The notes under the pieces: model-generated
The model's input: the letters and a program-made list of their open reading frames with translations, nothing else
What the model was told of the DNA's origin: nothing
Databases searched by the model: none
Position numbers and translations under genes: made by a program
Assembly: GCA_032622095.1 (NCBI GenBank)
Contig: CP136069.1
Span: forward strand, 159,021,043-159,085,042
Direction of reading: 5' to 3'
Length of the DNA stretch: 64,000 nt
From: Siphonodentalium dalli
Taxonomy: Eukaryota; Mollusca; Scaphopoda; Gadilida; Siphonodentaliidae
Shown here: in pieces, positions 1-12,633 of the stretch
How positions within the stretch are numbered: the first letter of the stretch is position 1
Layout of the letters: every line of letters begins with the position of its first letter

Positions 1-71
1 CGACCTATGGTCGACTCGCATATATAAGAGAATGCATTGGCACATGGCCCTTCTGTTGGGTAAAGGGTTAA
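1..71. mobile_element. Right half of a PAL-carrying MITE-B, cut by the window edge
   Basis: Starts inside the PAL palindrome (ACTCGCATATATAAGAGAAT, then GCATTGGCACA) and ends GGGTAAAGGGTTAA. The final TTAA at 68-71 fits a piggyBac-type end. Confidence 0.6.
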
Positions 72-1892
72 TATGTGATTACTTAGAACTTCCAGAAGCT
101 GATTTCTTGTGATATATTAAGAATACTAATCTACACACACATAACACTATCACTGCTTATATATTTATACCGGTCTGACTACAACGCAGGTAATTATGTC
201 CTTCATGTAAAGTCTCGAATAACGACAATCTTATTTCAAAGAGGTTTGATACCAACTATGACACTCCAATCATTTAATAGTGTGTTCATCTGACAACATT
301 ATTTTTGATTCGCCTAAAACTGATCTCAATAACGGACCTGTACACATGGTTCCCACAAGCCATAAATTTCTTTTTGCCATTTCTGAATGTTTTGGCCTTA
401 TTTTTCCAGAAATTTTGGCCAAATTGAAAAACCAAAATTTGGGATCACTGAGAAAACCGAAACTAAAACATAAATATATTTAAAATACATTTGGACAATT
501 TGGCCACTGACGGCAAAAACCCAGCCTGTACAGTTTTTCATTGGATTCTTTTCTGCCACACCAATTGACGAAAGTTATATACACATGTATTCATTATTGT
601 AACATGTTTGGATTATGAAGTAAATTCAGTTGTCAAACATTAAAATTAAACTGGCCCTGAACCTGTGGCATTCATTGTTTGGCTAACAAATTAAGTATGG
701 GAAATAAAATGAGTGATTGTTATTTCAGACTCTATTTCAGGACATTATGAATCTGTTGTTGAGTCAGACTACATTTATACAAATATACATAAAAGATGTC
801 TCATGCTCAAGGGTTAATGGGTTCATACACTTGTTCCTTGTGAATTATGTCCAAAAATAGAGAGAAATGGCTCCAGACTCGCAGTCTGTCAATATAAATA
901 TATACCATGATCACAATGCTGTTTGTTACATCAGTCAAGGAATGTGTTAAGAGTTTTTATTGTGTTTGTATTAACTAACTCAAAATTCAGTCATTACTGT
1001 AGTTTAAATTTAGAATATCGCAATATTACAATTTTGACAAATATCGCTCACTAATGTAAATAGGTAATGATAATTTCTTGAGTGACATGTGTATGGACCC
1101 TTTGTAAGTACTGCTGCCTTTAGAATTGTATCTGCTGAGAATCTTTATTGCTTAAGGCTCAAAACAATATAAATTATAGTGCCGGAGAATTACTAAAGAA
1201 AGTTCAGTTCGGATCCCTGAAAAAGTCCAGTTTTGTGTTCATTTGTATGTCTAGTGTTTTGCCATCTGTTAAAATTGTTTGGTATATAAATGGTAAATGA
1301 TTGTGTATAGAAGGGAAATGCTTGGATTATTAGCTGGTGTCAAGTGAGACATGGATTGTTCCTTCAAATTGTAGGTTATCATGTGGATTTCAAAATTGTT
1401 TATGCATGTTTAGCAATAAAAATAAAATAAAATTATAAAAATTAATAAAAATATCTTATTTTAGCTAATATTTGAAATGAGTGTTAGTATAAAACAATAT
1501 TCAGAGCATTTTTTGCATGTTCTAAGGTACCTTAAAGGTATGCTATTGTTCAATACTAAATTAGTCATAGAAATCTGACATTTGATCAACTCAATGAGAC
1601 AAATTTATCTGCAAACTCTCATTTTACACACTGGATTTGAGCCATTTGGCATCTTCTGGAGCGGTTATCACTAGAATTTTTATGTAAAACATTAAGGTTT
1701 CTTTGAAGGGACATCCATGTCTGCAATGACACAAAAGTTTTGAACTGATGGAATATTATCTCCACAGGCATAGCTATAGTGGAGATTCATGGCATGACCT
1801 TCTAATAAAAGAGAAGTGTTGGCCGAGCTTCCTTCAGGGTGGATGGTATTTATTGTATTCACTGATTATAGGAATCATAACCCAATACATAT
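72..1892. other. No gene seen
   Basis: AT-rich sequence with frequent stops in all frames. Its short open frames show no recognisable protein, and no repeat family was recognised here. Confidence 0.6.
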
Positions 1893-2433
1893 TTAACCCT
1901 TTTTATACTAAATGGATTCTTCTTTATAACAGTGTGTGTAGGAATGGTCTATTATTAATTTGGAGGGGTGTTCAGGATATAAAAGAAGACGACAGACAGA
2001 AAAATAGAATTTAAAAGTGCAGAAGAATTTATTATAATTTGTGGGAAATGTTCAGATAATAGTTCAGGCCTGGCCTTTTGAAAAATGTAGGGAGTCACAA
2101 TAGCCCACTTAAATCAGCCCAAGAGAGCTATAGCATCAAGTACAGTACTTACTATGGATGAGAATTTTAGGAAATCTGAATTAGTATTTTCCTCAATTTG
2201 TGCATTATGGCGTAAACTGAATGCACCACAATTTCAAGGCAAAAATGATGCCATACATCATTTCACTTGTTGAAAGGTTAATCGAGGAGAGCCATAATTG
2301 GCCACTCAGGAGAGAAATTACAGCCCTCCTTATTTGGATTATAGGAGAAAAATTGCTCTCCTTAAAAGGCCAGGCCTACAAGTTCAACAAAACGACTTAC
2401 TCGTCAATGAGTATTTAGTATAGAAAGGGTTAA
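1893..2433. mobile_element. MITE-B (piggyBac-type), complete
   Basis: Bounded by TTAA on both sides. Left end CCCTTTTTATACTAAATGG, right end ATTTAGTATAGAAAGGG. 541 bp including both TTAA. The interior contains GGAATGGTCTATTATT and GGAAATGTTCAGATAATAG, motifs shared with about ten other copies in the window. TTAA duplication with CCC..GGG ends is typical of piggyBac-derived MITEs. Confidence 0.75.
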
Positions 2434-2460
2434 GCTATTCATTATCATCCCATAATAACT

Positions 2461-2575
2461 TAGATGTATTAGAAGGTCTCATCCGTTAACACATGGTTAG
2501 ATGTATTAGAAGGTCTCATCCGTTAAGATTGGATGGTGCATACATGGTTAGATGTATTAGATGGTCTCATCATAT
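2461..2575. repeat. Short tandem repeat, three copies
   Basis: Three copies of TTAGATGTATTAGAAGGTCT followed by CATCCGTTAA, beginning at about 2461, 2497 and 2548. The third is diverged. Confidence 0.7.
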
Positions 2576-2924
2576 TTGTTCATGTTTTCCAAGAACTTCC
2601 ATAATTTTGAGTCAAAATAGAAGCATCATCTAAGCTTTGTACGAACAATGCAATAATTTATCAGGAATGATGACCAATCAGTTTTTGTGCATTTACTGAT
2701 GTCATAACTCACACAAAAAGTCACGAAGCTCGTAGCGAGCTTACAGTATCATAATACATTTCACATCCACATGAAAAGTTTTACTCCCATTTCACGTATC
2801 CTTATATTGTCAATTACAAGGTAACATTGTCCCCGTTTCTCACACATTTTGATGTTTTTGTGACTTAATTATGTCGCTTTTCTCTAATCAGACAACACTT
2901 CTAACAACAATGGAAAATCAGATA

Positions 2925-3139
2925 CAGTAATGCCCTAAATAATCGACTCCTTAACCACAGCAGAATTATGGGTAACTTTTCAGGATTTAGTCGGAAATAT
3001 GGCTTGTTGCCATTCATCGGAAAGTTCTCACTGAGAGCTTTCCGATGAATGTCAACAAGCCATATTTCCGACTAAATCCTGAAAAATTACCCATAATTCT
3101 GCTGTGGTTAAGGAGTCGATTTTATTTAGAGCATTACAG
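2925..3139. mobile_element. MITE-C, full-length fold-back element
   Basis: A near-perfect inverted repeat of about 100-bp arms around CTCACTGAGAG, flanked by TA. Ends are CAGTAATGCCCTAAATAATC and its complement. TA flanks with CAG ends suggest a pogo/Tigger-type or other Tc/mariner-group MITE (inference). Confidence 0.75.
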
Positions 3140-3141
3140 TA

Positions 3142-4690
3142 TGTTATAACTCTTTTTGATGATACATTTGTATTAGTACTGCCTGATGTTACACATATTT
3201 CGCTACAAGAGTGTTTATAATGTTTGATTTTCCATTGAGAAGCACACAATGATCACTGCTGAACAGCTGTGTGAAATAAACTTAACCGAAAAAATTATTT
3301 CTAGTAACAAACTTCTCTTAATCGGTGTGTATAGCCCAGAACCTTAATATCAAATCAAATAAAAAATTCATGCCAGTAACAATGGTTACTATTTTAGAGC
3401 ATTATACAGCTGTGCTTTATTTAAGTTTGAAAATCTCTCTTTTTTTAAGGTCAATATGTATGCACTGACTATTTCTCATGTATTTTTCAGTAATACTAAT
3501 AGAAAAAATTCCTTTAAAATAGATTGAGAAACATTTAAGTTGTAAGTGTTGTCTGTGAAGATAGATGACATATTTTAAGTTGTAAACAATCTTTATGGTA
3601 TAAACATATGTATATTATAGAGTTAAAAACAGTACATAAACTTAAATAACTTGTGAATTTGTTGTAAACATGTAAATTGTAATTGTGTAGAGATATATAT
3701 TTTTTCGAAGACATCATATTTTTATGTACATGTTTCTTGTTTGTTGTGATGGTGATAAATGTTTATGGCCTATATCTCCTCATGAAGTCTCTTGTCAAAC
3801 ATGCTGCATTTTAGAGTGAACTCACTGTGCAAATTGTATTTAGTGTTCCTATAATGAAAATTATATATTAAGAGGGGAGTCTTAATCCATGGTTTAGTGG
3901 TCCTGCTTCATTATGATGCTGTTGAGAAAAAGTACCAATTTTGTTGTTGATGTAAAGTTGTCATTTTCATGGTGTTTGGTGATTTAATAAATAAGCCAGT
4001 GTTTGTATGAAACATCCATGGACGTGTATACTTTGAAATATTTTAGTCATGGCTGTTCAGGTGTTTTAAAACGACAGGAATAGCCATCTTTATGGTTGGT
4101 TTTCAACAACAAAAAGGATCATTATTAAAATATTTTACAACTTTTATATTGCCCAATGTTTTATACACATACTGGGTTTCCCCCCATTCATTCATATCAA
4201 TCAAAGACCACGAAAACGAGAACTTAAGTAACTACTCATTAAGTATGCACTTATCAAAGTGGCCCTGGCAAGTTTGGCAAATATGCCTGTGGTTGTATTA
4301 TAATAATTATTTATTCAAAATATGGATGGAAGGTATATCAAGTTTTACTAAAATTCACTATGTTTAAGAGGGATTGCATTGGAGGAAATTTAGGCTGCAT
4401 TGTTTCTTGATAATTTGTGATTTCATTGCCCAGTGCTTTCTCTTCAATGTGCTTGGCATTCGTTGTATAAAGGTGTTAATATTTTTGTTCTCTAATAATC
4501 TGTCAAGGACAGGATAAGGATAATCCTGGATAATATGCTTTTGCAGCTTATGAATATTATTTGACTCTGGATAACGTAATGCAGTATTTCTTTTTGATAA
4601 AGAACGAATTGAATTTGGTTGGGAAGCATATCATAAAAGAAAATAATCAATTTGGTTTCATATTTCTACTGCCCAAAATTTGACAATTAA
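3142..4690. other. No gene seen
   Basis: AT-rich non-coding DNA. Short open frames here, such as one at 4092-4367, show no recognisable domain. Confidence 0.55.
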
Positions 4691-4694
4691 ATTT

Positions 4695-5135
4695 AGTGTG
4701 TCTGTCATTTGCAGAATGAGGTCCCCAGAGGTTGGATTTAGTGATGCTATCCCTCAAGGTGTGCTAGCATCACCAAATTCACCCTCTGGGAACCTCATTC
4801 TGCTTAGGCCTCAACTGCTATTGGAGACCTAGGATCAGATTGAAGTTCCCCAGTTGAAGTTGGTGATGTTCACCCATTAGTCACCTCGAATATGCATTTT
4901 ATCTTCTGCAAAGAAGGGGATATAGAAACTTCCCAGAAGGGGAAAAAGTAACTAAAAACAATGTTAATTTGAGACTATAGCTACTTCCCAGAAGATGAGG
5001 CTTAAAGCAGAATGAGGTTCCTTGAGGGTTAATTTGGTGATGCTAGCCCACTTTGTGGGATAGCATCATTAAATTCACCATCTGGGGACCTCATTTTGCA
5101 AATGTCAGACACACTAAGTTCAGGCTTGTAAGCTT
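4695..5135. mobile_element. MITE-A, full-length copy
   Basis: Two end hairpins (GAATGAGGTCCCCAGAGG and complement; second pair at 5010-5100) flank a middle part with GGAAGTTTC-type sequence. Ends TGTGTCTGTCATTTGCAG and CAGACACACTAAGTTCAGGC. Confidence 0.75.
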
Positions 5136-5597
5136 TCATGAGTTTTTTTATTAGCCTGTATCAGAATCTTCTGCTTCTAAATTGGCCAACGTTTATAGTG
5201 GTATCCCTTTTTCAAAAGCTCATCTTGCCTCTTTCCCACAATGTAAATAAATATGCCTATATCATGGCATAATATATTTGGCAGCATTTTGAGTATAATG
5301 GAATGAGTATTTTGTGCTTATGATAACAGATGATAATTTATAGGAAACTCATCTTTCATCGCTAGCAGCTGACATAAAATGAAGCAATCTTCCCTCTATT
5401 TGAATTACAAAGATATAATTGAAGAATTTTGAGTATTGTATGTATTTTCTCCTCTCATATATCTTCTTGTACATTTCTGTATATAACGAAACAACACTCT
5501 TCTGTATCTATCTCGTTTTTTTTATTTTTTATAATATTCAACTGATTCTGTGCTAATTTCTCTTTTGTTTGCTTTTTTTTTTGCACTTGTTTCACAC

Positions 5598-5926
5598 CAG
5601 ACCAAGTCTTCTCAGTCCCCAACAGCTTGGGATATCAGTTAGGATGATGCTGTTTTTGGACAGAGTCCCACCCTGTTGCTCTTCTATAACGGATGTTACG
5701 CCCAGAATCGTCGGTGAGAGTTATAATGCTTCGGATTAGCTTTGGAAGCTTTTCGTTAATGAACTCAGAGGGAAGCCTTTCCCAAGCATGATGATATCAA
5801 ACAAGCATATATCATAGGTCCGTTAAATGTATATTATAGAAGAGCAACGGGGCGGGACTCTGGCCAAAAACAGCATTGTCCCAACCGATATCCCAAGCTT
5901 TTGTGGACCGAGAAGACTTGGTGTTA
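5598..5926. mobile_element. Inverted-repeat MITE with 8-bp target duplication
   Basis: Terminal inverted repeats of about 90 bp (ACCAAGTCTTCTC and GAGAAGACTTGGT, then AACAGCTTGGGATATC). The element is flanked by TTTCACAC at 5590-5597 and 5927-5934. An 8-bp duplication suggests a hAT-type element. Related halves lie at 46388-46490 and 48185-48290. Confidence 0.6.
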
Positions 5927-5950
5927 TTTCACACATGCACTCACTTAAAG

Positions 5951-6158
5951 TAAAGCCCTAAATAATCGACTCCTTAACCACAGCAGAATTATAGGTAATT
6001 TTTCAGGATTTTGTCAGATATATGGCTTGCTGCCATTCATTGGAAAGCTCTCACAGAGCTTTCCGATGAATGGCAACAAGCCATATTTCCGACTAAATCC
6101 TGAAAAATTACCCATAATTCTGCTGTGGTTAAGGAGTATATTATGTAGGGCATTACTG
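5951..6158. mobile_element. MITE-C, second full-length copy
   Basis: Same fold-back arms as 2925-3139, including CGACTCCTTAACCACAGCAG and its complement. The right side ends CATTACTG followed by TA. Confidence 0.75.
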
Positions 6159-6525
6159 TAACTTCATCTGATTAATATTAAAACATCCAACTGAAAATCA
6201 CCAAGCACCTTTATGATAGTATGAAATAAAACAAAACTCAAATGCACTGTAGGGCCTAAAACTCTTTCATCAATTCTAATTATCTTAAAACTGTTTGAGA
6301 AAATGCAGGAGTGCGTGAGAAACAATTTCTTTAACTTATGACCTTATGACCTAATTCTTAGTACACTCAATTTATATCAAGTATGACTGAGCAAATTATA
6401 TTCTTTATATACTTGAAATTCACCCTTTGGGGAAAATTTAATGCTTAATTTAATAACCTACTTAAAAGGATAGTGGTAACATGTAAATTCAAATATTTAG
6501 TATGTTGACTAGAAAGAACCTGTAT

Positions 6526-6998
6526 TTAAAGGTACTCAACCCGATAAAACTCCTCTCAATTACTATTTCAATGGCTTCGGGGGTCAAAAATATTTGATTC
6601 GAGTCGAGGAAGTCACCCATCAAAGCTCAGATTTGTTAGATATCGATTTTAGAAATCTATTATTTTTCATTATCGGGAATACTATCTGGCCCAGAACTCC
6701 GTCAAAATTGCGTTAAAATTACCACTTGATTTTAGAGTTATTCATCCTTGTCTGTTTGAATAGATTTGGAGTACACATCCAGAGCAGATTACGGCAGTTA
6801 TTAGTACCCATCTCGAGAACATAATAAATTTGAAAAATCAATATCTAATAACTCTGAGCTTTGATGGGTTCCTCGACTCGAATCAAATATTTTTTACCCC
6901 CAAAGCCAAAGAAATAGTAATATAGGACCCTCTGATCGGATTGTTGTTGTTGGAATCTGTTGAGATGGGGACCCTCTTTACGGGTTGAGTACCTTTAA
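6526..6998. mobile_element. Inverted-repeat MITE flanked by TTAA
   Basis: Ends TTAAAGGTACTCAACCCG and CGGGTTGAGTACCTTTAA. Subterminal inverted repeats around CTTCGGGGGT and GATTCGAGTCGAGGAA. A partial relative lies at 9045-9258. Confidence 0.65.
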
Positions 6999-7329
6999 TG
7001 TTTGTGTGTTCATGTGAAATTTCTGATTGGTAGCTAAAAAATATATTTCTCGATCATGTGATATCACAAAAGTGTATGATTTTGGATGTGGCATATATTT
7101 GTGATAGGTGAAATTATTAGCAAGATTTGGTTGGAATGTGATAGAATGCTTTGACAGTTAAACTGTTTATTATTTCTTGATAGAATTTGAAATTGTTCAT
7201 AGAAGTTTAATATTTAGTGTGATGTTGTGTGCCATGGGCATTTCTTCTTGAACTATATTACCTCTTGCCGAAATATAATCAGTTCTATTTGGAAAAACAT
7301 TTCACTTTTACCATGAACAACTATTTCCA

Positions 7330-8014
7330 GGGAAATATGGTGTCTGACATTTGAAGAATGAGGTCCCGACTCCCCAGAGGGTGAATTTGGTGACGCTATC
7401 ACGCACAGCGGGCTAGCATCACCAAATTCACCCTCTGGGGACCTCGTTCTGCTTGGACCTCATTTTCTGTGATGTATCTATAGTCTCAAATTAACATTGA
7501 TTTTATTTACTTTTTCCCTTCTGTTCAGATTCTATATCCTAATTTGCACAAGATTAAAATGCATAATCGAGATGACTAATGGGTGAACATCACCAACTTC
7601 AACTGGAGAACTTCAATCTGATCATAGGTCTCCCATAGCAGTTGAGCCTAAGCAGAATGAGGTTCCCAGAGGGTGCATTTGGTGATGCTAGCCCACCATG
7701 TGGGATAGCATCACTAGATTCACCCTCTGAGGACCTCATTCTGCATATTTCCAGGCTTGATTGTGGAAAATTTGAAAACTTATATTATGTTACTATTACA
7801 CGTTCAAGACAATGTTATTTCTCACTTAAAGAATATAATAATTCATTGGGGAAAACATGTGGTGTATGAAAAAAGAATGGGAGAGGGGTGTCTAATAAGT
7901 GGGAGCAGCACTTGTCCTCCAATCCTATTGTCTTATTATGCCAATATATGTATTTATTAGACACCTTCTGGGGACCTCATTCTGCAAATGACAGACACAC
8001 TATTTCAAGGTTTG
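7330..8014. mobile_element. MITE-A copy with an extra internal segment
   Basis: Both end hairpins are present (7360-7450 and 7655-7745). The right arm is split by about 220 bp of unrelated AT-rich DNA at 7746-7965, after which CTGGGGACCTCATTCTGC and the normal end CAGACACACTATTTCAAGG resume. The open frame at 7642-7869 is read-through of a hairpin, not a gene. Confidence 0.65.
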
Positions 8015-8139
8015 AATACTTCACTGGTGCATTGCTTGAGTACATGTCGTGGATACAGGTACTATAATACACAAGCTTCAAGCATCTCTTCATAGTAGTT
8101 TGAAAGGAAATGTTCATGTCACACATACACACTTGTACG

Positions 8140-8679
8140 CAGTCTCTTTAAAAAGCTGATGAAAATCCTATCTGATGTATGTCTCTAGATCTCTCGACTT
8201 AAATTAGTTTTGTATTGATGCGATTCCCTCCAATTCATTGGAGAGTGGCACAGACAATGCACGATTTCATTGGTTAACATATCACTTCAAGGCAGCAACC
8301 AATCGCTATGAAAAGCTGATAGCGACAACAGACAGTTTCCTGGTTGGTCATATTTAAATAACGAGATCACAGGTCAATGACATGTTGACAATTACTGAAT
8401 ACAGATGATATACATGTATCCATAATTAATTATACTCATCACAATATAGGAGACATCTTCGAGTTTTTATCAGTCAATGATATTCATATTCTTTTTATAA
8501 CTACTTCTAAATACTATGATTCTGACAAACATTTACTGCGCCAGGAATGCACTCCATATTTGGAAACTGTTTATTATATATCATGATGAGAATGCCGCGT
8601 CATCATAGAAATTAAATATAATCAAGAGATCTTGAGACGTACATCGTATAGGATTTTCGTCGGCTTTTCGAAGAGACTG
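8140..8679. mobile_element. Long-TIR element, MULE-like
   Basis: Terminal inverted repeats of about 70 bp (CAGTCTCTT, AAAATCCTAT, AGATCTCT). Flanks are ACTTGTACG (8131-8139) and ACTAGTACG (8680-8688), a 9-bp duplication with one mismatch. Long TIRs with 9-bp duplication fit a Mutator-like MITE; an 8-bp hAT reading is possible. Confidence 0.5.
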
Positions 8680-9044
8680 ACTAGTACGTACCATGACGAC
8701 AAAAGATGTTAGAAACATAAGAAGCCGTAATTACCATTATATCCATTGTCTCATCTGTTAATACTTCATAGTTAAGTTTTACTTTTTATTTATTGTTAAC
8801 ATTTTCATTCCATTTTAGTTATTCAAATATATCCTTTGTCGTTGTCGCCTTGTAAAATGTAAGTCTTTCCTTTTGTTCACGTAATTTATGTATTTTTCTG
8901 TCTCGACAACAATAATTTTGAGATCTTGAAGAAGTTGGGCTCTTGTCATGAGATTCGAATAATATAAACTTGTTAAGAAGGAAGCGTCTTGTTACATCTA
9001 TATAACATATAATTTAAAGATTCATTATCTGAATTAACACTCCC

Positions 9045-9258
9045 AAACTACTATTTCTTTGGCTTCGGGGGTAAAGAATATTTTATTCGAGTCGAGGAAC
9101 CCACCACCCATCAAAGTTCTAGAGTGATCAGATATAAATTTTTGAAGTTTGTTAATTCTTGTGATGTGCAATTATTTGTTTCGCAGAAAATATTCATCAA
9201 ACCGAAGGTCTCGGACAAAATTACGGATGCAGATGGATAACTCTAAAATCAAGTGGTA
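9045..9258. repeat. Fragment of the 6526-6998 MITE family
   Basis: Shares CTTCGGGGGTAAAGAATATT and GAGTCGAGGAACCCACC with 6526-6998. It has lost one end. Confidence 0.55.
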
Positions 9259-9259
9259 A

Positions 9260-9957
9260 GGCCAAAAAAAAAAAGGTTTTGGTTCTCAGGCACCGCCGCA
9301 TTGAATAAAAAGGGCCGCATTAGGCCTTTTTATTGCAATGCCCGATGTTACGACAAAAAAACTTACGAAAAAATAAATGTGAAAAAAAAGAAGAAAAAAA
9401 AAGAAAGAAAGAATTTTGGGGATTTAATCAACATGTCCATAGCAGATATGTGTTGAATATTAGTGTGCATTGAGCTCTAACATGTAATGTGTTAAAAAGT
9501 GACTTGCAGGCTTACAACATAAAGTAGATGACTACAATTAAGAAAATGATTAGCTGATCCTCATGCTCTTCTTACAATTAGTCATTGGTGAACAACTTAC
9601 ACTAATTGTAACTTTAAACAATTGAAAGGCACAGGACTAAATTCAGGATCACATATTAGAATGGGGAGTTATCAGTTTTTAGACAACAATAACAGTAGTT
9701 AATGTCAGGGGCATTATATATTGTTAGGTAATCCCAGTCATACACTGGTAGTACAATGTCATTTTTATATAAGACTAAATGAGTTTATATGCATAACAGT
9801 TCCCTCTACCTTTCTGGTTATTACTAGACAGAGGAAGGTATCTTTGTCCATGCTTACTATGCGCAGAAAAAAATAAAAAATAAAAATAAAACCCTCCCTC
9901 CCTCATTGATTTGAAAAAAAAATTGCCCGAGAACCAAAACATTTTTTTTTTTGGCCT
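9260..9957. mobile_element. Inverted-repeat element with A-rich ends
   Basis: Ends GGCCAAAAAAAAAAAGG..TTTTGGTTCTCAGGCA and the matching TTGCCCGAGAACCAAAAC..GGCC. About 700 bp with no real coding frame. A relative with CTGTGTTCTCAGGAAC ends lies at 27933-28200. Confidence 0.5.
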
Positions 9958-10334
9958 AATATGGCCAAATTTTGTTATACTCAAGTGATAAGTTCAAAAG
10001 TATTGGCTATCTGTTGGACTTATTAGCTGAATATTTTTACAAATAAATCCTTCGTTTGTTTCTTTGCATTTCATATTTGAACATCCCTTCAAATGGATAA
10101 TGGACCGCTCCAATCTATACTTTCATAACTGAATTGGAGAATACCTTAAGTACAAGCTTCCAGCATTATTTAAAAAATTAAAAAAAATTTATGGAGGCTG
10201 CAAACGAGGCTAAAAGCTTGTGTGCTTATTGAATTTTCTTTTTCTATCTTAATAGAATTTTGACAATTTTGTTTGAATCTCTTGACAGGTTTAGTTAAAT
10301 TTCTGACTTGAAGACACCCTATCTCCACATCCGA

Positions 10335-10495
10335 CAGTAATGCCCTAAATAATCGACTCCTTAACCACACCAGAATTATGGGTAACTTTCAGGATTTAGT
10401 CGGAAATATGGCTTGTTGCCATTCATCGGAAAGCTCTCACTGAGAGCTTTCTAATTCTGGTGTGGTTAAGGAGTCGATTATTTAGGGCATTACTG
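10335..10495. mobile_element. MITE-C with internal deletion
   Basis: Left arm complete, but the right arm has lost about 60 bp: CTGAGAGCTTTC jumps directly to TAATTCTGGTGTGG. The outer ends CAGTAATGCCC and GGGCATTACTG remain. Confidence 0.7.
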
Positions 10496-10937
10496 AATTT
10501 ATAATTATAACTAAAAATAATTATTATAAAAACCTCATTTAATCGATGTGAATTGTTGCGCAAGGGTTTAGTAAATTGGAATAAATACAGAGCATGATGA
10601 ATCATCAGAAACCAGAATCTTTCATGAAATTCATTACCGTTGGTAGACTCACATGTCACTCGACTTGATGGCTCAGAAATTTATCCTATATGTCTGCTGC
10701 ATTTTACAGAACAAAATATGCAAAACATTACTAAAATATACTGCATTGCTCGCAAGTTAATCTGAGAAAAGATGGGAGGTAACTTGGAATGTCTTCAAGG
10801 GAGAATGAAGCGGAGCATATCAAAATTTGCTGTAATTTGTGTCTTTATGTGTATGCCTTGTAAAATCTCCATATTACAAGTCAATGATAAGAATAAAAAA
10901 GTGATAAAATATCTTCATCTTTGTTGATTCTTCACCC
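10496..10937. other. No gene seen
   Basis: AT-rich DNA without a recognised repeat or credible coding frame. Confidence 0.5.
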
Positions 10938-11155
10938 TTAACCCTTTACCCAACAAACCGGCCAAAAACGGCCAAATAAAGCTGCAACAGCCTAAATTAT
11001 CTTGGGTCTGTCTCAATAAAACCATACAAATATGGATATCATTGGAACCGGCTCATTGACCACATTGTGAGGGTTACAGTTATGCCCTGTGCCAATGCAT
11101 TCTCTTATATATGCGAGTCGAGAATGCATTGGCCTAAAAAAATTCTTTGTTAAAC
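10938..11155. mobile_element. PAL-carrying MITE-B, right end lost
   Basis: TTAACCCTTTACCCAACAAA start, then CCCTGTGCCAATGCATTCTC and an internally shortened PAL at 11090-11135. No matching AAAGGGTTAA end was found. Confidence 0.55.
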
Positions 11156-11602
11156 ACATTTTATGTTTACCCATACCATAGTATGGTAAACATAGTGTCG
11201 TTGCCCGGATTGACCACTCGTCGTTGGTCCGTCTGTCTGTCCGTCTGTCCGTAGACACTTTACGAGTAATGCGATAACTCAAACATTTTTTATCCGATCG
11301 AAACCAAATTTTGTATATGGGTTTCTCAGCCCAAAATACAGATCGAGTTCGAATTTGGGTTTGATCCGAGATTTTGTTACAGAGTTATGGCCCTTTTTCA
11401 ACTTAGAATTCACGCATTCTGCCATAACTCACACATTTTTTATCTGATTGGAACCAAATTTGGTATGTAAGTTTCACAGCCGAAAATACAGATCGAGTTC
11501 GAATATGGGTTTGATCCCATTAATTTTAAAGGAGTTATGACCCTTTTTCGTGAAAAAAAATCAAAAAAAAAAATTTAATTCAAACATTTTTTATGTGTAC
11601 CC

Positions 11603-12633
11603 TAGGCCCCTGCGAAGCTTCGAGATTCGATTCGATTCGCGAATCGGTCGTCCTGATTCGATTCGATTCGATTTGACTATCCGATTCGAGTATTTTCGAA
11701 TCATTCATGATCAGACATCATATATAGGCAATCAACTCATTCAACTGTCATAACCCGATGAAAACAACCCAATTGTTATGCCCTATAAACAAAGAAATAA
11801 TCGTACGGCTCGACATCGATATCAAACGGATCGCCGCGTCGACCAATAATCTATAAATAGAACCAAAGTAGGTAATGTCGTAATGACTATTGAAGTGACG
11901 TAATTGGGAATTCCCGAGGCGCGTGTTTACAAAATAATACAAAACCAAAATGGCTGAGTTTCGTTGCCTGTTCAATTTATTAAAAGGCGAGAACAAATAT
12001 GCGTGTAAGCACTGCACCACGCTTTTGTCTGTTCAACCCACGGGTACAACAACACACCTTAGGCTGCATGTCCAGCAGAAGCACCCCGCTCTGTTCGAGA
12101 GAACGACAGAGACGGAAAATTCAAAAAAGCCTAAAGTTGAACTTCCAGAAAATTCGCAAGTAGGTGATCATGATTCTGCACCCAAGAAACAGTCCACGAT
12201 GGGCCAACATTTCGTCCCCAAGCGCATAATTTTGCCAGACACAAAAAAACAGTTTGATGCAGCCCTTCTAACATTTGTTGTCGTTGATGGGAGACCTTTT
12301 GAGTCTGTATCGTAACGTTGTTGATTTTTTTATCGAAAAGTATGACTATTTTGCGCGATGGTTAACGCCGATGTTTGAACCGGAGCCATGTAAATGACTA
12401 AAATAGTACATTATATTCTTAATAAGAAATGAAAATAATACACACGTCGAGTTGTTTATGATTTACACGAATCTAATGGTGTTTGTTCAACTTTTCTCCG
12501 GTACAATCATGTTAAATTTCGATGTCTGCGAAAGGTGTAGATTCGATTTGAGACTCGATTCGATTCGCGAATCATTCTCGTGATTCGATTCGAGATTCGA
12601 TTCGAAAGGAAATCCCCGATTCGCAGGGCCCTA
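11603..12633. mobile_element. hAT-family DNA transposon, internally deleted, with perfect target duplication
   Basis: Terminal inverted repeats TAGGCCCCTGCGAA and TTCGCAGGGCCCTA (one mismatch or so), with subterminal arrays of GATTCGATTCG and GAATCGAATC. Flanked by an exact 8-bp duplication GTGTACCC at 11595-11602 and 12634-12641. 1031 bp. TIR form, duplication length and the BED-finger ORF all point to hAT. The catalytic part of a transposase is absent. Confidence 0.85.
11950..12315 (+). pseudogene. hAT transposase N-terminal remnant, BED zinc finger
   Basis: 121 residues, starting MAEFRCLFNL. A BED-type finger is visible: Cys19-x2-Cys22, then His40-x4-His45 (YACKHCTTLL, LRLHVQQKHP). After a short basic linker, a piece resembling the hAT segment before the catalytic core (FDAALLTFVVVDGRPFESVS) ends in a stop. 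About 80% of a normal 500-700 residue hAT transposase is missing. It could be a remnant or an expressed DNA-binding-only protein; the sequence alone cannot decide. Confidence 0.7.
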
